DNA from: Posidonia oceanica
Taxonomy: Eukaryota > Streptophyta > Magnoliopsida > Alismatales > Posidoniaceae
Reading direction: 5' to 3'
Length of the DNA: 64,000 bases
Assembly: GCA_037176725.1 (NCBI GenBank)
Contig: JAZBRS010000049.1
Span: 13,658,001 to 13,722,000, forward strand
Positions 44,412 through 56,808 of the stretch are shown here, piece by piece. The position numbers and the translations under genes were made by a program. Below the pieces are notes generated by a model, which did no database searches, had not been told where the DNA came from, and saw only the letters and a list, made by a program, of their open reading frames with translations. Numbering within the stretch: the first letter of the stretch is position 1; every line of letters begins with the position of its first letter.

Positions 44412-46965
44412 AAGAGTTTCTGTATCCTCGGCGCGCGGCCTCTGTTCTGATAACTTCTCCCGTCTGCTCTGCTGCTGATGACACTTCTGCGTGTTCTGTC
44501 GACACTACTGAAGGCCTTGCTGACTCTGCAACTGATACTGCTAATGACTTTGCCACTGAAACTTCCGACAACTCTGTCACTGATTCTGCTTTCTGTTCTG
44601 TTGCCGTTGTTGTGCGATCTACTGGTGTCTCTTCTTCTGAATCTGCTAACATGCTTGTGGAGGGAGTATCGGACTGGCGGTTGACTTGGACACTGCCGCC
44701 CCTGGCTATCCTGCCCGAATGAGGCATGTGCTGCACAAGCCAACTAGACCCACCTTCGGGTTGAATGGTAAGGAGCTCATCGGGTCTAGAGGAGTCCGGC
44801 ATTCTTGAGTTTTCTTCCAGGGCCATGATGGAGGTGGAGCCCTCTCGCAGAGGATGATCCGTAACCACGGCTTTTCCTTTCCTTTCTGCGGCTTGGTGCT
44901 GCGCCAAGTCTTCTGCTATGGATTCGAGCTGTTCCTGGTAAAGCAGCTCCAGATCAGACATCCATGAATCAACCTAGGCTTCTATCGCCCCTCCTTCTTC
45001 CTCATCTGAGGGTGAGTCGACATAGTAGGCACCGGGGGCTTGTGGCACTGGCTCGGCTGCAAGATGGATTGCTGTCCCTGGTACTTGTATGGCCTGACTC
45101 ACGGGCGCGCTTGATTGCGACAGCCTCGGCAAGGGGGACCCAGATGGTCTAGTCAGAGGGATTGCAGATGGATATGCTGCCAGAGTGACTGTTGCTGTCA
45201 GAGGATGGGCAGAGGTGTTCTCTTGAAGGTCCGAGGGCCGGGAGACCGTGATGCTCAGTTGGTTCTCTGTGACTGGTGATGATGATGAGAGCGCGGCCTC
45301 TGATGTCATAGGATCTTGCCATGAAAGTTGCCGGTCTGCGGCAAGAGAAAGCGTGACTGATTGGGCTGGCTGCGTTGCCTGAGATGCGGCTTCTGAAAAG
45401 GGCTGAGTTATGCTGCTGACTGGACTCAGCGATTGACCCTCCTGAGAGAGTGGTGGTTGCACCGATGTGACAACGGTTGTATGTGGACTGACTGACTGTG
45501 CTTGAGTTGGCACTGGTGGTGCTGACATGACTGCAGGAGAATCAAAGATTGTCAAATCTGCCAAGTGTTCTGCCAAATCTGCTGCTTCAAGATCTGCGGT
45601 TGGAAGGACCGAACAAACTGACCAAGGTGCTGCTGGGCTAGGCTGGCTCTCACCGCAAGTCTGAACTGCCCCTGTTGTGCTAGACTGTTCCTCGTCTGAG
45701 TAGTAGTCCTCAACGCAGACCCAGTCCTCCTCCGGTGGCGGAGAGCTTTGGCACGGCTCCGACTGCACTACAGCTTGAACTGCATTTGAATCCAGGATAC
45801 CTGCGCTTGTGAAGTTAGCCAAGCTCTGAGGTATGATCATTCTCTGATTCTTCGCTTGCGGGCGCTTGCCTTTATCAGTGTGAGGGTCGTACCTTAGACC
45901 CTCGTTGTCTCTTCGTTCTTTTGCCATGATTGGTTCAGCGATTCCCTGGCCATGTCGCCCGAGCGGTGTCCCTTTGACGTAGCCCCACCTGTGACAGACG
46001 TTCTCGACCATCTGAAAAGGGTTGTTGTGAACGGCCAAGGAGTTGACACGTTCAAGATCTGGTAAAAAGTTAACCGGCTTGCACCGATTAACGCGATACA
46101 AAGCGTTCAAGAGTTCAGGGTCAAAGGGGACAGTCCGTGAAGAGATAGAGGAAACCGCTTCGATCCGCTCCTTCTCAAAATTCTCCGCTATGACAACGAT
46201 AACATCGTCACCTCGGCGGAACTTGATCATGCGATGGAGGGTCGAGGGGATAACCTGATGCTTATGGAGCCAAGGGCGCCCAAGCAGAAAGTTGAAGTTA
46301 GGTTCCAAGTCGACAACGTAGAATTCCACATCGAATGTGACCGAGCCAATGGTAAGAGGAATAATCAGAATCCCTAGAGCGTCATGGTGAGTATTATCAA
46401 AAGCTGTCATTCCCTTTACAGCCGGAGTAATGTCCTCGGCCTTGAATCCGAGCTTGGTTGCTGTTCGCAAGGGGCAGACATTGAGGCCTGACTCATTATC
46501 GACCAGTGCAAGGGGAATGCGAAAGTTCTTGAATTGTACCGTGACGAACAAGGGTTGGTTGTGATTAATCCCCGCCGGAGGCAACTCATCACTCGTGAAA
46601 GTGATGACCTGGGGCTCTACGATCATTCCGACCATGCTTTCTAAGGCGGCAGGTTCTATGGCTTGGGACACACGGGCGGCTTGGAACACGTGAAGGAAAG
46701 CCTCGCGATGCTCGGCAGAAGTGTGTATCAGGTCCCAGATGGATATGTCGGCCTTAACCTTTTTGAGCTGGGAAGTGATATCGGCTTTAGGTTGGTATTT
46801 CTTGGTAGTAGGTGGTGCGGTTTTAGGAACAGGTTCAACTATGGTGGATTCAAGAGGCTGGCCTGAAGATGGTGGGACTGTAGGCTGGGCTAAAGGCAAG
46901 GGTATTGCTGGTTCTAGGTGACTAGGCCTGGCTACTGGTGCCAGAGGTCTGTAGACCCTCCCCGA
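44410..46965 (-). pseudogene. pro: Element B protease, G-patch-like region and linker
   Basis: Same frame as B gag. The protease motif reads V-D-N-E-S-G (about 46495) where A has V-D-N-G-S-G, so a conserved glycine is changed to glutamate, probably inactivating. LLGRPWLH follows (about 46275), then the glycine-rich LGRHGQG segment (about 45955). The position of the stop in A at 17411 is tryptophan here (DWVCVEDYYSDE). The acidic, Ser/Gln-rich linker is broken by TAG at 44974-44976, aligned with glutamine in A. The frame ends just after the deletion junction. Confidence 0.85.
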
Positions 46966-48513
46966 TCACGTCACTTCTGCACACATTTCTATGGCGTAGC
47001 TGTAAGGTACGCGATGGGTATCCCGGGTTAGGTGGATAACCACGGGAGCGCGTGCAGCGAGCACGAGAGGGGCTACAGGGGTGCCTATTGGTTGAGGAAG
47101 GCATGGATGAGAGGATTGCTGGGAAGGCAAACGGGATGGGGATTGAGGTCTTGCTAACAGGTGCACAGGAGACCCTGGCTGAGGTCTGGCTAGGAGATGT
47201 ATCGGGGATACAAGCTGCGGGTTACCTAGCAGGTGTACTGGGGCTTGGGCCCGGGAAAGCATGGTGGTTGATGCAGAAGGACGCTCCGGCCTAGTGCGCG
47301 GTCGGATCATATGAACGTCCGACTCGGAACCGGCGACAGCTGCAAGATAGAGAGAAACTGGAAATGGAGTAGAAACATCATGGATAAGCTCGGAAGGATC
47401 TACCACAGACGTGAGAGACCCAGAAGGAAACAAGGAGTGGACTCCTGAGGTCCCTGCGCCTCCTGAATAGGAGTGCTCCGGCAGGGGTCGGCGGACAATA
47501 TTTGCAGGGGTAGATGCTGATGCAGATGCATGAGATGGTGTAGAAGTGGATGCCTCGTGCGTGTCGATCACAATCGTTCCCGATTCGATCAAATCCTGGA
47601 TAGCATTCCGGAGAGTGAAGCAATTATCAGTCGAATGCCCGACGCTTCGATGAAAATCGCAGAAAAGGTTCGCCTTAAACCAATGCGGTAGTGGGTTTGG
47701 TGGCGGGCGAACCTCCGGAAATTTTAGGAGCGACGTAACCTTCGGGAGGACGGCAGTGAGCGGTTCCACCAGTGGGGCGAATTTTCGCTTCTTCATTAGT
47801 GGCCGTCTCGGCCTCTGGAATTGTCCTTGCTGAACCGGTGCGGCAGGATAGACCGGTCGAGCGGTGGTAGTGATTTGTGGTGTGGGGTGTGCCCTAGGTG
47901 CAGGTGCGTAATAGATCTGAGGAGGGGCAGGCCGGGACGCCAGACGAACGGGCGCAGCAGGGGAGTCGACGTATGCGACAATGGGCTTCGGCGGATCCTT
48001 CCTCTTGGGACGATTGTTGTTGAGGCTGCTGTTGTTGTTGATGGCACTGCTGCTGCTACCGTTGTTGCTGGCGGGGGCCTGCCTGGCAAGCACAAAGAGT
48101 GCGGGGAAGTTGCCACTCTGCAACGAACTCTCTACGCGAGTGCCAGCTCGGATCAATGCCGTGAACGTTGTGACAGGTTGGATGCTAAGCAAAGCTCCGG
48201 TAGACGGCTGTGCTCCTTTTATGATGATCTTGATAGACTCCTCGTCGGAGGGCCTATCTCGAACTTGCGAGGCAAGGGCACGCCAGCGGCCGACGTACTC
48301 CCCGAATGGCTCGCCCGGATTCTGCTTGGTTGCGATCAAGTCTGCGCGCTTCGGGACCAGATCGAGGTTGAAGGAGTACTGTTCCAAGAACGCCTGGCTT
48401 AGGTCGTTCCAAGTCTTGATCGTAGCCATGTCAAGCGAGGTGAACCACTTGAGGGCCGGACCAGACAAACTTTTCTGGAACAGGCGGATCAGCAACCTCT
48501 CGTCCGCCTGGAG
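46966..48513 (-). pseudogene. gag: Element B gag core and zinc finger
   Basis: Continues gag in the same frame after the TAA at 48514-48516. It contains the capsid core (LLIRLFQKSL, GPALKWF), the basic linker, the CHHC finger (FCDFHRSVGHSTDNC, about 47620-47665) and the Pro-rich tail. It ends with TGA (46966-46968), in the same codon as the TGA of A. Confidence 0.87.
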
Positions 48514-49662
48514 TTAGGCGAGATCACTGCAGTACGCCTTCAGATGGGCTATGGGGCAGCCCCTACCATCATACTTCTCAAAGTCCGATATTTTGAACTT
48601 TGGGGGGAGTACTGCCTCTGGGAAACAACAGAGGTCTCGGAACTGGTAGGTTTGGTGGTCTGTGCCCTGCACTAGACGCAGTGCTTTCTCCAGAACATCC
48701 ATCCTGTTGTTGATGGGGTCTGGAATAGCTGCTACAGGTGATGGGGCAGCGAGGGCAAGGACCACGTATGCCGATTGGGTCGCACCGAGGTGCTCCTCCG
48801 GATCCACCATCACATCGCCTGGTGACGCAAGGTGATGGCCGGCATACCCGTGCTGTGGTGGAGTGCAAGGAGGGATGCATGTGGAATTCTGAGCCTGATG
48901 CAAAGGGGGAGGATAGATGGTATGCTGTGTGGTGAGTGCAGGATGCTGGAGCATCAGCGGCCGTACTGGGGCGGTGCCGGGGGACGGGCCTGCGAGATAC
49001 TGTGCTCCTACCAGTCCGAATGACTGGCCACCAGGTGGCGGAGGTGCATGCTGTGTGTGATGCGGTGCAGATGCAAGAGGCGGGATGCGTGCCCCCATCA
49101 TCGGAACCGTGAGCAGTTGGGACGACGGTCTAGGCGGAAGTGTAGAGTGCAATGCATGATGTGCGAGAGCAGGCCGCACAGGAACCTTGGGACCAACAGG
49201 AAGGGAAGAAGGACGGACTGATAGAGCCATACCCTGCAACCGCTGGATAGTGCCCATCAGATGCTGGTACTGTTCTTCAGGTGTCTCATCGGTGGGAACA
49301 CTGAATTGCAGTGCCGGCGAGGGGCCAGAGCCAAGAGATCCGGACTGTCCAGGAGATTGGTGTCCTAGGGCGAGAGTCGCCGCAGCAGAAGGGGGGTCAA
49401 AAGTGACAAATCCCTGAGAAGGTGGGGTCAGTGGTGCCTCCGGAACACGAGAAGTGGCCATCAAGATGGACTCGGTGACCGGATCAGGAGGAGCGAGTGT
49501 CTGCCACTGTCCCACAGCAAACTGGGGTGCCCCAGACGACAGAGGGGAAAATCCTGGCATCACAGAGGGCACAGAAGGGTTGGAAACGGGAACTGGAGGG
49601 GCCGGAGTGGAAACCACCACCGAGGCAAGGGCAAGAGGGGGTTCGACGGTGCGCTGGGCCAT
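48514..49662 (-). pseudogene. gag: Element B gag, N-terminal part
   Basis: Starts at ATG 49660-49662 in the S-A-M-A-Q context, as in A. Pro/Gln/His-rich, about 380 codons. It includes the conserved YQFRDLCCFPEAVLPPKF block just before the core, without the stop that A has there. It is cut by TAA (48514-48516) at a codon that is glutamine in A. The A and B stops are at different places, so they arose separately. Confidence 0.85.
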
Positions 49663-50965
49663 TGCTGACCAAGAGCGAGTCAAAATGGGGCTGCGACGAG
49701 GGAAAAGGGGACGGGCTCTACGAGGAGCTATGCTCGCAAAGGCGAGTAGCTCAGAAAGAGATGGTCGAGCACAGGTGTCTCAGCAGAGATCTCAGCAAGG
49801 GGAGGAACCCGAGCTCCGGCTAAGGAGATCGCTTACTGAACTCTATTAAAGACACAACAGAAAACTAGGGTTAGGAAAGAAATGCAAAATGCACTAAGTT
49901 ATGGCATGAATGACATGTATGCTTTCTAGCATGCTTTCTCTCTCACCAATCTAGTGTTCCTTAGCTGGTAGTCTACTCTGGACATCCACAAGTGTACGGG
50001 TCACCGACTCAGGTCAGAAAAGTAGGTTCCCTGTCTAACTCCCGGCCCAAAGCTCAGGTAATGACAGGGTGGTGCGTTGGTGGCCTCAACCTCGCCTAAG
50101 CGTAGGAAGTACCCTCCACTAACACCGACACGACCCCGGACAAGGGGGAGAGACCGACCGACTCACACCATGCCAAAGCATCGGGGTGAGAGGCCGGAGC
50201 TATCCTTCGCAGACTGATAGGTGGACTCAGATAAGAAGATGCATGCCCTATATGATGCTTCATGCGAATGATTAGAGTTTTTTATGTTGCGTATTTTATT
50301 AACCCAAAGGGAGTGAAGGATTGTTTGAAGTCTCTAGTTGCTCCTAGGAGTTCTTTTTACTTGCCGTTTTTAGTTAACCACGGGGAGAGCAAACAAGTCT
50401 CTACTATCCTAGGCATGGCATGTGTGAAAGAGAAGAAAATCAATCAATCGTGGCAAGCAATCAATCATACAACAAAGCAAAAGGCAAGTGCATGGTATGT
50501 GCGAGTGTTTGTGAGCATGATGGTGAAAGGAAAGCATTTATCATGTCAAAAGGCATATATGCAAAGCATGTGCGTGAGTAGTGACATAGCAAATGTGTAA
50601 AAGAAAGCATTCATCATTCAAAAAGCATTCATTGTTGCCAAACAAGTATGTAGACATGCATTGCGCGGGAAATAAAGCAATAATAAGCAAGCAAGATAAA
50701 GAAAAATAAAGACAGGTAAGCTGTTAAAGCAAGTAAGAGCAGAAGCAAGGAAATAAGTAGATAAACGAGCAATCGAGGCAAAGCAAAGCAAAACAGAGCG
50801 CAAACCGAGGCAAAGGAGGTGCAAAACCTAAGCTGAGCGGCCACGGGCGACTCGCCAGGAGTTTGCACAAGAAGAGGAGCAAAAACAGGCATAGGAAACA
50901 CAAAGGCGAGCAAAGAAGACAAAACCCAAGCGAGTGAAAGCGAAGGCGAAAGCCGGAGTCTAGTT
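49663..50965 (-). other. Element B leader
   Basis: 1.3 kb without a gene, co-linear with the A leader, including the conserved block (about 49985-50260). An acceptor-like TTCTGTTGTGTCTTTAATAG ends at about 49843, matching the acceptor at 13271 in A. Confidence 0.62.
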
Positions 50966-50983
50966 TCCCCAGCGGAGTCGTCA
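50966..50983 (-). promoter_or_regulatory. Element B primer binding site, tRNA-Arg type
   Basis: TGACGACTCCGCTGGGGA on the - strand, one base from the LTR end. It differs from the A site by one G-to-A change at the third base. Confidence 0.85.
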
Positions 50984-50984
50984 C

Positions 50985-53900
50985 TGTAGTAATCCCAGTG
51001 TTCGGATCGTCCATGCACGTTGCCAAAACTCACGTGCACCGATCAGAATCAGGCTCACTATTAGCGGCTATGTCCGAGAAGGAAGGCTTAACTCGAAAAC
51101 ATTTAAAAGAGAGAAAAAAGGAAAGAAAAGAAGAAGATAAGACAAAATCAGAGTCGCCACCAAGTCTATTAGATCGGGAGACAAGGAAAACCGGGGAAAT
51201 GCGTGAATAATCACGCAAAACCTAGCAAAAGATGCAATGCAAGGCAATGCAGAAGAAATGGGATGCAAATGAATGCAAGGGATGTGACTCGTGCCTAGGA
51301 TAAGGGCAATATGGTCATTGTGGGCCAAGAGAGAGGGCAAGGACTCCTGTTACGTGCGGGGAAGGTGTTAGGCACCCCCGACACGCCCGAGAATCGGTCT
51401 TTCTAGGCTTACGCTCGCATATGCAAGGAAATGCAGACTTTAAATGCCTAAGTGCCAATGAATGCCTATCTAAATGCTCAAAGGTGTGCTCTAAGTGGGG
51501 GAAAGCAATGCAAGAAAGTAAACGTGCAATCTAAGCGCTCAGCAACGCTGTCTGTGTTCCGAACCGGGCGAAACTGGCTCGTGAGAACTCCGGACAGTAA
51601 GCATCACTGCCCTATATACAAATGCGGGCGATAAAACAAAATAACGGGGAAAACAGGCAATGCGGGCGACATGCAAGGGGAAACAACGTAAAACACGCGA
51701 AACGGTGCAAGAAACGAAGCGAGAACGCAAAACGATGCGAGAAACGAGGTTGACACGCAAAACGATGCGAGAAACGGAACAAGAACGCGAAACAGTGCAG
51801 GAAAACGAAAAGGGGCGCAAAACAGAGCAAGGAAACAAAGCGACACGCAAAACGGAGCGAGAAAACTAGAGGGCACGCAAAACAGTGCGAGAAAAAGAAG
51901 TTGCACGCAAAACAGTGCGAGAAAACAGAACTGCACGCAAAACAGAGCAAGAAAACCAAAGGGCATGCAAAACGGTGCGAGAAAACAGAACTGCACGCAA
52001 AACGGAGCAAGAAAACCAAAGGGCACGCAAAACGGTGCAAGACAAAGAAGCGGCACGCAAAACGGTGCGAGAAAATAGAACTGCGCGCAAAACGGAGCGA
52101 GAAAACCAAAGGACACGCAAAACGGTGCAAGACAAAGAAGTGGTAGGCAAAACGGTGCGAGAAAACAGAACTGCACACAAAACGGAGCAAGAAAACCAAA
52201 GGGCACGCAAAAACGAGCGAGAAAGAGAGAGGGCACGCAAAACGGTGCGAGAAAACGAAGCTGCACGGAAAACGGTGCAAGAAAACCAAAGGACACGCAA
52301 AACGGTGCAAGACAGAGAAGCGACACGCAAAATGGTGCGAGAAAACAGAATTGCACGCAAAACGGGGCAAGAAAACCAAAGGACACGCAAAACGGTGCAA
52401 GACAAAGAAGCGGCACGCAAAACGGTGCAAGACAAAGCGAAAAGAGTGCGCAAAAACCATGCGATGCGAATGATATGCAAAACAATACTGCCGAAGTTCA
52501 GGGGGACTTACCTTGGACATCCGAAGCCTGATCTGAAATCCGATTGGTCCATGCTGAAGAGTGCTCCGCCAGGGTCGCTCTGGCAGCTCATTTGAGAAGA
52601 TCCAACGGCCGGATTGGAAGATATCGCAACTTCAAGGCAGAAGGGCCAGAACAGGAGAGGAGAACAGATCTAAGTGTTCAGGGGGTCCTAGGGGTGTGCA
52701 AATAGGTCCTCCCAGGTGAATGGGAGCTGGTGGAGCTTGAGTGTGTGCAGGGGATGCTAAATGCAAGACTATATGAGTGCAAATGCATGCAAAATGCAAA
52801 AGAGGACTCAGGAGGGATTTTAGAAGAAAACAGGGGTTTAAATGCTAAAGTTTGGAAAAGCATGGGGCTTACAAGCAGGGGTTTTGAAGACAGGAGGGGT
52901 CTGAGGTTAATTTTGCAAAGAACTGGGATTAAAATGCGATTTTTAAAGGTGGGTATGCGTCCGGGGAGGTTTTGAAAGCAAGTGGCAAGTTAAAATGCAA
53001 TTTAGAAAATATTAGGGGCTATAATGCAATTTTTCCAGGAAACGGGGTTCTGGGGAGTCTGGGAATGCAAGTGGAGGGCCTACATGCAATTTTGCAAACA
53101 TGGGAGCTAAAATGCAATGTCAAGGGCAAAACGGGCATTTTACATGATTTTATAATGATGCAAAGGGCCTATGTGTCATTTTGAAATCATGCAGGGTCAA
53201 AAAATGCAATTTAATATGCAAAATATGCTCTGAAATCACAGACCATGGACTGACATGCAATTTTTTGAAAATGCAGGGTTGAAAATGCAATGCCATAAGC
53301 TAAAATGCATGCAAAATGACTACTGTGCATTTAAAATAGACCTAAATACAAAAAGAAAAAATCAGAGAGGCAAATATGCAATGCAATATGCAAAATAAGG
53401 AAATAAACCCTAAGTTACTACAGTGCATGGGACTTAAATGCAAAACAGTAAAATATAGGGACACAGAATGCAATATTATATGGTAAACTTGTTGCATTTA
53501 AATTGAATGATCTACTGCAGGACCTGGATGCAATAATTGAAAACAGAGGGGCTAAAGCATAAATATTTATAACTAGAAAGCACAGTAAACGGACTGGAGT
53601 GTAAATACAGAAAAACAGAAACATTTAATGCAATTTAGCATGATTTTATATCAAAAACAAAGCAGATTAAATGACAGAAGGACTGAAACGAAAAAATAAG
53701 AAAACTTAAGCTAAACATGCAATATTCACTTAAAAACCATATAAACGAAAAATAAATGCACAGTGTCGGCCGACGGTGACGAGCACTGTAGCAGCTGGCT
53801 GCCGGAGCTCGTGACCGTCGGCACAGGGGGGCTGAGGACGCGCTGTCGGGCGGAGGAGTCGCTCCCGGAGCTAACGGAGGTCGGGCGGCGTTCGACAGAG

Positions 53901-56776
53901 GACGGAGTGGCCTGGAATGGTCTGGAACGGTCGCCGGAGCGAAGCAACGGCCGGAGAAACTCGTCGGGGAAGAAGGTCTGACCGGAAGTTGACCTCACAG
54001 TAGGAGGGCCGGAAAAGCGATTCTAAAGAGCAGAGAAGCAGCAGGGGAAGAAGAGGAAGCTAAGGGTGTAAGGATCTACCTCTTTTCGCGTCTGAATCGC
54101 CCTCCCGACCTCAGCAGCCTCAGCAGTCGTCGGCGGAGGTCGTCCGGTCGCTGCGGTGATCGTCAGCTGCTTGCGAAGGCCGGCACTGCTTCAGGGAGTG
54201 CCTCTGGTGCTTCTCGACCGGTTGGACTGAAGCTCCACAGCTCGGGGGGAGATCCGGCAGTTTGTGGGTTCAGACAAGAGAGCGGAGGTTGGGGGAGGTT
54301 GTTGCTATTCGTCGGACCGGATGGAGCCCTCCGGGAGGTTGCTGGAGGTCCGGGGAGTGGTTCTGGATAGCTGGCTTGCAGTTCTGGAGAGCGTGGAGTG
54401 AGATAGGAGGTTGGGCTAATTTCTGGACAGTAGGTGGCACAGGTGTTTGTGGTGAAGTTTGCAGTCTGTGGTGAGGGAAAGGGCTGAAGGTCGGGTGGCT
54501 TAGGGAGGTGGTTTCTTGGCGAGTAACGGGACAGGGTTTGGGGAGGAGAAGCGGCCTGTGGTGCGGGGAATTTTGGGAAGGAAGAGAGTTGGGTTCTGTC
54601 TGGATTTCAGAAGGCTTGGGGGAGAATGCTGGGTTGTTTCGTGTGTGGAACGGAGGGTTGTGTTGCAGGAAGTTCGGGCGAGATTGGGGGGCTAATTCTG
54701 AGCGATTTCGGAGGAGTTCTCGGTCTTGGTTTGCAGTGGAGGGATGAAGTCCAAGTCCTCGTTTCTGGGTGGATTCCAGAGGAAAAAAAAGGGGTTCTCT
54801 CTGGCTAGGAATCACTCGAGGGTCCGGTCCTCTGCCGGGGTGCTTCAGTCCTCTAGTTTCTTCTCCTCTCCTCCTCCCGATTAAGGTTCTGATCTCTCCT
54901 CCTTTCTGATTTGCAGGTCTGCAAGACTGTGGCAATTAAATGCCGAGGAGGGGCGATGGTAGGAGCACGGACGAGGTTCGGCGCACGCCGGTCCGGTCCG
55001 AGCAGATGACGTGCGAGCGCAGGCCTGGCAATGGCAGAAGACTGTCGGAGGTAGCAGCGGTTGCAGAAGGTGGAAGAGGAAGTACTGTGCGGAGGGAAGG
55101 AGGAAGAAGAGAACTGTTGGTTGCAGGCTGGGCCGTGGATTTGAAAAAAAGAGAAAAAATAAAAGAGGGGAAACGGGCTGACGGGCCCAGCAGAGAGAAG
55201 AAAGAAAAAAAGATAAGAGGAGGAAGAGAAATGGAGGAGAAGAAAGGGGAGAAATAAATTAGGAAAAATAAAATAAAAATAAGTAAAATATTAGTGTGAT
55301 TGTGTTGTAGGTTAGGGCCTTGATTAAATTTTTTAATGACTGTTTTTAGGTTAATTAGCGTGGTTTAAAGGGGTTTTAGGCTTGATTAGGGTTTTAGGGT
55401 TTCTTTTGTTTTTTTAATTCGTTTTCCATTTGATTAAGTGTTTGTTAAACCTTTTTTAAATTGTTTTAAAATTGTGTTTTTCTTGTTAAGCATTTAGGAT
55501 GTTAATTAGGATTTTTTAGGATTTATTTTTAGGTTAATTAGGATGGGTTATGGGCTTTTAGTTTTAGTCTTTTAGGATTTTCTTTCTTAAGTCTTTTGAA
55601 TTAGGTTTTGTGATTTTTTATTTATTAATTTTTCTTGATGTTTTTTAACTGGGTTTCTTTTGTCTGATTAAGTGTTTTTTAAGTCTTTTTAATGTGTTCT
55701 TTATTTTCTTTTTAATTAAGTCCTTAGGTTGTTTTTTTTCTTAGGTTTGTTAGGTTAGGCTTTTTCTTTCATTAATTGTTTATCTTGGTGTTTTTAATTG
55801 TTTTACTTCTTTTTAGGGTTTGTTTTTGATCATTTTTGATAGGGTCTTTACTTTTGGTGGGTTTTGATTTTGTTTTTGTTTTTTTCTTGATTTTACGGTA
55901 TTTTCTTTTGGTTTGTTTTGCATTTTTTAGTTTGCATGCTTGATTTTCTTTTTAGCTTGATTTAATTAGGTTTAAGTTTTTAATTGCTTGTTTAATGTTT
56001 TTAAATTGTTTTTCTTAGAGTTCTGATTTGTTTCTCTTATGTTTTGGAGTTTTACAGATCTTTAGGGCTTTTTATGGATTTTAGCAAAAGAAAGAAAAGG
56101 AAAAAAGAAGGAGGAAGGAAATGGAAAAAAGGGAGAAATAAAAGGGAAAGAGATGAGTTGGAGGAAAATGATTTTTTAAAATTCAGGGAAAAAGCTAAAA
56201 ATAAAGTAAAAGTAGGAATAAGATAGAGAAGGGATAGAAGCACAAAGAGGGCCCACAGCTAGGCAGGAAAAAGGGCAAGAAGGGGATGAAAAGAGAGATG
56301 ATAATCAGGAGAGAGAGAGAGAGAGGAGAGAGAAAACGATAATCCAGGAGAGAGAAAACGATAATTTGGCCAAAAGGAGGTCTTAGAGGTCTTAGAAAGG
56401 GGTGAAATTTGGCAGGTGTGGGGTCTAGGATTTCTAGTTTTGGTCCCAGGATTTTGGTTTAGTTTTGAGAAAGTTTTGGAGGGGTTTTGAGGTGTAGAAA
56501 AAAGGTAGCTTTGCCTAAGTTTCCTAGGATTTTTGGGAGGGGTTTTGATTTGAATTTTTGCGGGCTTTTTGGTAGGTTTGCTAGGTCATCAGAGGTGAGT
56601 TTTCCTGTGGATTTTGGTTAGTTTTCAGGTTCAGAAAAGGGGGTAATCCTAAGTTGAGTTTGGACTTGTTTTGAGGAGAAAGAAGGAGAGAAAGGCGTGG
56701 GTTTGGGTCTAGACTTGGGTTCAGCAGCCACCAGAGGGTTCCAATTGATCCAGCCTGTCGAAATGGAGTGTCAACA
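50985..56776 (-). mobile_element. Element B 5' LTR (5,792 bp)
   Basis: From TGTAGTAATCCC on the + strand to GTGTCAACA. The outer end reads ATGGAGTGTCAACA, where the left LTR has ATGGGGTGTCAACA. It contains the uninterrupted version of the site into which A inserted in the left LTR (near 51065). Sub-features: conserved block about 51318-51435, minisatellite 51690-52440, donors at 52511 and 54079. No gene is supported. Confidence 0.93.
51690..52440 (-). repeat. 30-bp minisatellite in the element B right LTR, about 24 copies
   Basis: Same unit as at 34500-35145, with about three more copies. It explains the 88-bp length difference between the B LTRs and opens the false frames 51604-52485 and 51612-52520. 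Confidence 0.93.
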
Positions 56777-56781
56777 ATATG

Positions 56782-56808
56782 AAAAGAAAAGGAAAACTAA
56801 AGAGAGCC
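56782..56808 (-). mobile_element. Element E 3' LTR, fragment 2
   Basis: 27 bp between the B target duplication (56777-56781) and the solo LTR C. Its last five bases GAGCC are the left target duplication of C. Confidence 0.6.

Larger units (their letters stand above)
6280..56776 (-). mobile_element. Element B: Tat/Ogre-like Ty3/gypsy retrotransposon, internally deleted, carrying nested element A
   Basis: Two LTRs in - orientation flank an 11.5-kb internal region (39485-50984) with PBS, leader, gag, protease, an intact plant-mobile-domain-like ORF, a repeat-rich 3' region and a PPT. RT, both RNases H and most of integrase are deleted. The 5-bp target duplication ATATG is exact (6275-6279 and 56777-56781). 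Net of element A it is about 23.0 kb. Its left LTR is split by A. The host sequence on both sides is the LTR of element E. Confidence 0.92.
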
